A stretch of DNA of 64,000 nucleotides, taken from contig NZ_CP067100.1 of NCBI RefSeq assembly GCF_016616235.1, positions 6,135,001 to 6,199,000 on the forward strand. Direction: 5' to 3'. Positions 62,255 to 64,000 of the stretch are shown here, piece after piece (the first letter of the stretch is position 1; every line of letters begins with the position of its first letter). The notes beneath the pieces are model-generated. The model did not search any database, was not told the DNA's origin, and saw only the letters and a program-made list of their open reading frames with translations. The DNA comes from Bradyrhizobium diazoefficiens. GTDB lineage: Bacteria; Pseudomonadota; Alphaproteobacteria; Rhizobiales; Xanthobacteraceae. The translations under genes and the position numbers were made by a program.

Positions 62255-62767
62255 TTACTTCTTCTCGTTGGGGTCCCGGTGCACCGGATCGATCCACAGC
62301 ACGGTTTCGGGCTTCTCGACCGGCTCGATGTCGAGGTTGATTGCGACCGCCTCGCCGTCGCTGCGCACCAGCACGCATTCCAGCACCTCATCCGGGCTGG
62401 CGTTGATCTCCTGATGGGGCACGTAAGGCGGGACGAAGATGAAATCGCCGGGGCCTGCCTCGGCGGTGAATTGCAGCTTCTCGCCCCAGCGCATCCGCGC
62501 CTTGCCCTTAACCACATAGATGACGCTTTCAAGGTGGCCATGGTGATGCGCGCCAGTTTTGGCGTCCGGCCTGATGCTGACCGTGCCCGCCCACAATTTC
62601 TGCGCGCCGACGCGCGCGAAATTGATCGCCGCAGCGCGATCCATACCGGCGGTCGATGGCACATTGGTGTCAAGCTGGTTGCCGGGAATGACGCGCACGC
62701 CGTCATGCTTCCAGCGATCGTCATGATCGTGGTCATGGTGGGAATGCGAATGATCGTGGCCGGTCAT
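62255..62767 (-). CDS. Cupin-domain protein with His-rich N-terminus
   Basis: A 170-residue cupin. Metal-binding residues of the barrel are in [18 protein letters not shown] and [12 protein letters not shown]. The first 21 residues hold eight His (positions 4, 6, 8, 10, 11, 13, 15, 21) and several Asp, a tail that should bind Ni, Zn or Co. Enzymatic role not assigned. ATG 62767 is taken though the ribosome site is weak. It is 127 bases upstream of the VOC gene pair. Confidence 0.83.
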   Translation of the reverse strand: MTGHDHSHSHHDHDHDDRWKHDGVRVIPGNQLDTNVPSTAGMDRAAAINFARVGAQKLWAGTVSIRPDAKTGAHHHGHLESVIYVVKGKARMRWGEKLQFTAEAGPGDFIFVPPYVPHQEINASPDEVLECVLVRSDGEAVAINLDIEPVEKPETVLWIDPVHRDPNEKK

Positions 62768-62895
62768 GGGACGCGCTTTCTGTTGGTTCCGTGCGCGGCA
62801 AGTTACCTCAAAGCCGCATCCGCAAGCCATACCAAATTCGGAACTCTCGTAGCTGCGGCACGTTGCCCCTGCGAGCAAATTGGAAGGAGAGTTTC

Positions 62896-63114
62896 ATGGG
62901 TAGCACCAGCGACAAGATCAAAGGCACCGCCAACGAGACGATCGGCAAGGCCAAGCAGGGCATCGGCGAAGCCACCGGTTCCGACCGCATGAAGGGCGAA
63001 GGCACGGTCCAGGAAGTGAAGGGCAAGGGTCAGCAGGCCATGGGCGATGCCAAGGACGCCGCGAAGGACGCGATGGATCGCGCTGCTGCGGCGGCGCGTC
63101 GTGCGGCGGAGTAG
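62896..63114 (+). CDS. CsbD-family stress protein
   Basis: A 72-residue hydrophilic protein of the CsbD family: [20 protein letters not shown], followed by [20 protein letters not shown]. These are abundant general-stress proteins of unknown function. Very good ribosome site (GGAAGGAG). A strong terminator lies 21 bases downstream. Confidence 0.93.
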   Translation: MGSTSDKIKGTANETIGKAKQGIGEATGSDRMKGEGTVQEVKGKGQQAMGDAKDAAKDAMDRAAAAARRAAE

Positions 63115-63134
63115 CACACGCAGCATTGAAAGCG

Positions 63135-63164
63135 AAAAGACCGGCCGAACGGCCGGTCTTTTTG
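63135..63164 (+). terminator. Rho-independent terminator
   Basis: AGACCGGCC and GGCCGGTCT form a perfect 9-base stem with a GAAC loop, followed by TTTTTG. It ends the csbD-type transcript and may also serve the convergent FKBP gene because AAAA precedes the stem. Confidence 0.92.
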
Positions 63165-63194
63165 TTTGTGCATCGTCCGGAACGACGCGTCGCG

Positions 63195-63659
63195 TCACTT
63201 CACCGCGAGCAATTCCACGTCGAACATCAGCGTCGCATTCGGCGGGATCACGCCGCCGGCGCCGCGCGCGCCGTAGCCGAGCTGCGGCGGGATGATCAGC
63301 GTGCGCTTGCCGCCGACCTTCATCGAGGCAACACCCTCATCCCAACCCGCAATGACGCGGCCCTTGCCGATCGGGAATTCGAACGGCTCCTTGCGATCGA
63401 CCGACGAGTCGAATTTCTTGCCTTTCTGGCCGTTCTCATAGAGCCAGCCGGTGTAATGCATCACGCAGATCTGGCCGGGTTGCGGCGCGGCGCCGGTGCC
63501 GACGACGCTATCCGTGATCTGCAAGCCTGAAGCTGTGGTCATGGTCTTTCCTGCGGTCTGGGCCGAGGCCGTGGTGGAAACGAATGCCGGCACGCTGGCA
63601 ATCACTGTGATCGCGAGGGCCGACATGATGGCGAGGCGCACGCGCCGGAAACGCTGCAT
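63195..63659 (-). CDS. FKBP-type peptidyl-prolyl cis-trans isomerase, exported
   Basis: A 154-residue protein with signal peptide (cleavage near ASAQT, about 34). The FKBP domain (about 45-154) includes VMHYTGWLYENGQKGKKFDSS, FPIGKGRVIAGWDEGV and LGYGARGAGGVIPPNATLMF. It would catalyse proline isomerisation during periplasmic protein folding. Single gene convergent with the csbD-type gene. Confidence 0.94.
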   Translation of the reverse strand: MQRFRRVRLAIMSALAITVIASVPAFVSTTASAQTAGKTMTTASGLQITDSVVGTGAAPQPGQICVMHYTGWLYENGQKGKKFDSSVDRKEPFEFPIGKGRVIAGWDEGVASMKVGGKRTLIIPPQLGYGARGAGGVIPPNATLMFDVELLAVK

Positions 63660-63719
63660 AAGACACCTTCGGTTTGAGGCGGAAGGTGTCTAGCGCAACG
63701 TGAGCGGTGTTTCCACCCC

Positions 63720-64000
63720 TTACACCTCGATATTTTCCAGCCGCACCGGCAGCCTGCGGATGCGCTGGCCGGTCGCGTGATGGATCGCGTTGCAGATCGC
63801 GGCATTGGTGCCGACATTGGCGAGCTCGCCGAGGCCCTTCGCGCCAGCCGGGTTGATGTGATCGTCCTGCTCGGACAGCAGGATCACCTCCACGCCCGGC
63901 ACGTCCGCATTAACAGGCACGAGGTAGTCGGCGAAATTGTCGTTGACGTAGCGCGCGTAGCGCTCATCGATTTCGGTAGATTCCAGCAGCGCCGAGGACA
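63720..64000 (-). CDS. Xanthine dehydrogenase family molybdopterin-binding subunit, C-terminal end
   Basis: The frame is open from the window edge to a stop at 63720, giving 93 residues. RYVNDNFADYLVPVNADVP and INPAGAKGLGELANVG are typical of the C-terminus of large molybdenum subunits of the xanthine/aldehyde dehydrogenase family (YagR/PaoC-like); the Glu of KGLGE corresponds to the catalytic Glu. The rest of the gene lies beyond the window. Confidence 0.88.
   Translation of the reverse strand, partial: SSALLESTEIDERYARYVNDNFADYLVPVNADVPGVEVILLSEQDDHINPAGAKGLGELANVGTNAAICNAIHHATGQRIRRLPVRLENIEV

Overview
The window looks like chromosomal DNA of a Bradyrhizobium-type alphaproteobacterium (Nitrobacteraceae). 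It has high GC and is densely coded with short overlaps. It carries an alphaproteobacterial GlpSTPQUV glycerol importer, a long-form isocitrate lyase beside an ScfR/RamB-type regulator, and several families of roughly 100-base palindromic elements between genes. I recognised no rRNA, tRNA, CRISPR array, transposase or prophage gene. Gene names rest on motifs and remembered family resemblance; no database search was run.

Layout, 1-11.4 kb: the 5' part of a CoA pyrophosphatase and a DUF1285 gene read leftward. The rightward operon moxR - DUF58 - DUF4159/BatA-like - large VWA-like membrane protein follows, the MoxR/VWA chaperone-like arrangement, with a sigma-54-like promoter in front. A DUF2946 gene and a ZnuD-like TonB receptor come next, behind a near-ideal Zur box. 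11.4-16 kb: a GNAT enzyme, then a leftward set of a GT-C-like membrane protein, a GT2 glycosyltransferase and an acyltransferase-3, visibly lower in GC and probably for surface glycan or lipid decoration, then a NUDIX hydrolase. 16-30 kb: a metallophosphoesterase, aceA with DUF4170 diverging from its probable regulator, small secreted or stress-type proteins, HtpX, an MltB-type transglycosylase, a DUF1993 protein and an Old Yellow Enzyme.

30-40.2 kb is a glycerol/glycerol-3-phosphate locus read leftward: HAD phosphatase, glpR, glpD, glpS, glpT, glpP, glpQ, glpU, glpV. A Phd-PIN toxin-antitoxin pair sits on the opposite strand between glpR and glpD, and an 11-bp-armed inverted repeat in front of glpD is a good GlpR operator candidate. 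The two ATPases show complementary losses of catalytic motifs. 41.3-47.4 kb is a compact beta-oxidation operon (FadE-like dehydrogenase, thiolase, FadJ-like multifunctional enzyme, YciA thioesterase). 48.5-53.5 kb is an RND efflux operon (adaptor, pump, TetR).

53.7-64 kb holds a MazE/MazF pair separated by 135 bases, an MFS transporter, a DUF2809 protein whose C-terminus is encoded by a palindromic repeat, a YcaQ-type DNA glycosylase, a Met-rich exported peptide, an OmpA-like protein, a PMT-like mannosyltransferase, two VOC proteins, a His-tailed cupin, CsbD, an FKBP isomerase and the 3' end of a molybdopterin dehydrogenase. Nothing here is clearly an unknown system. The points most worth following are the asymmetric GlpS/GlpT ATPase pair, the Zur-controlled DUF2946-TonB unit, the glpD operator next to the inserted toxin-antitoxin pair, and the Met-rich and His-rich small proteins.
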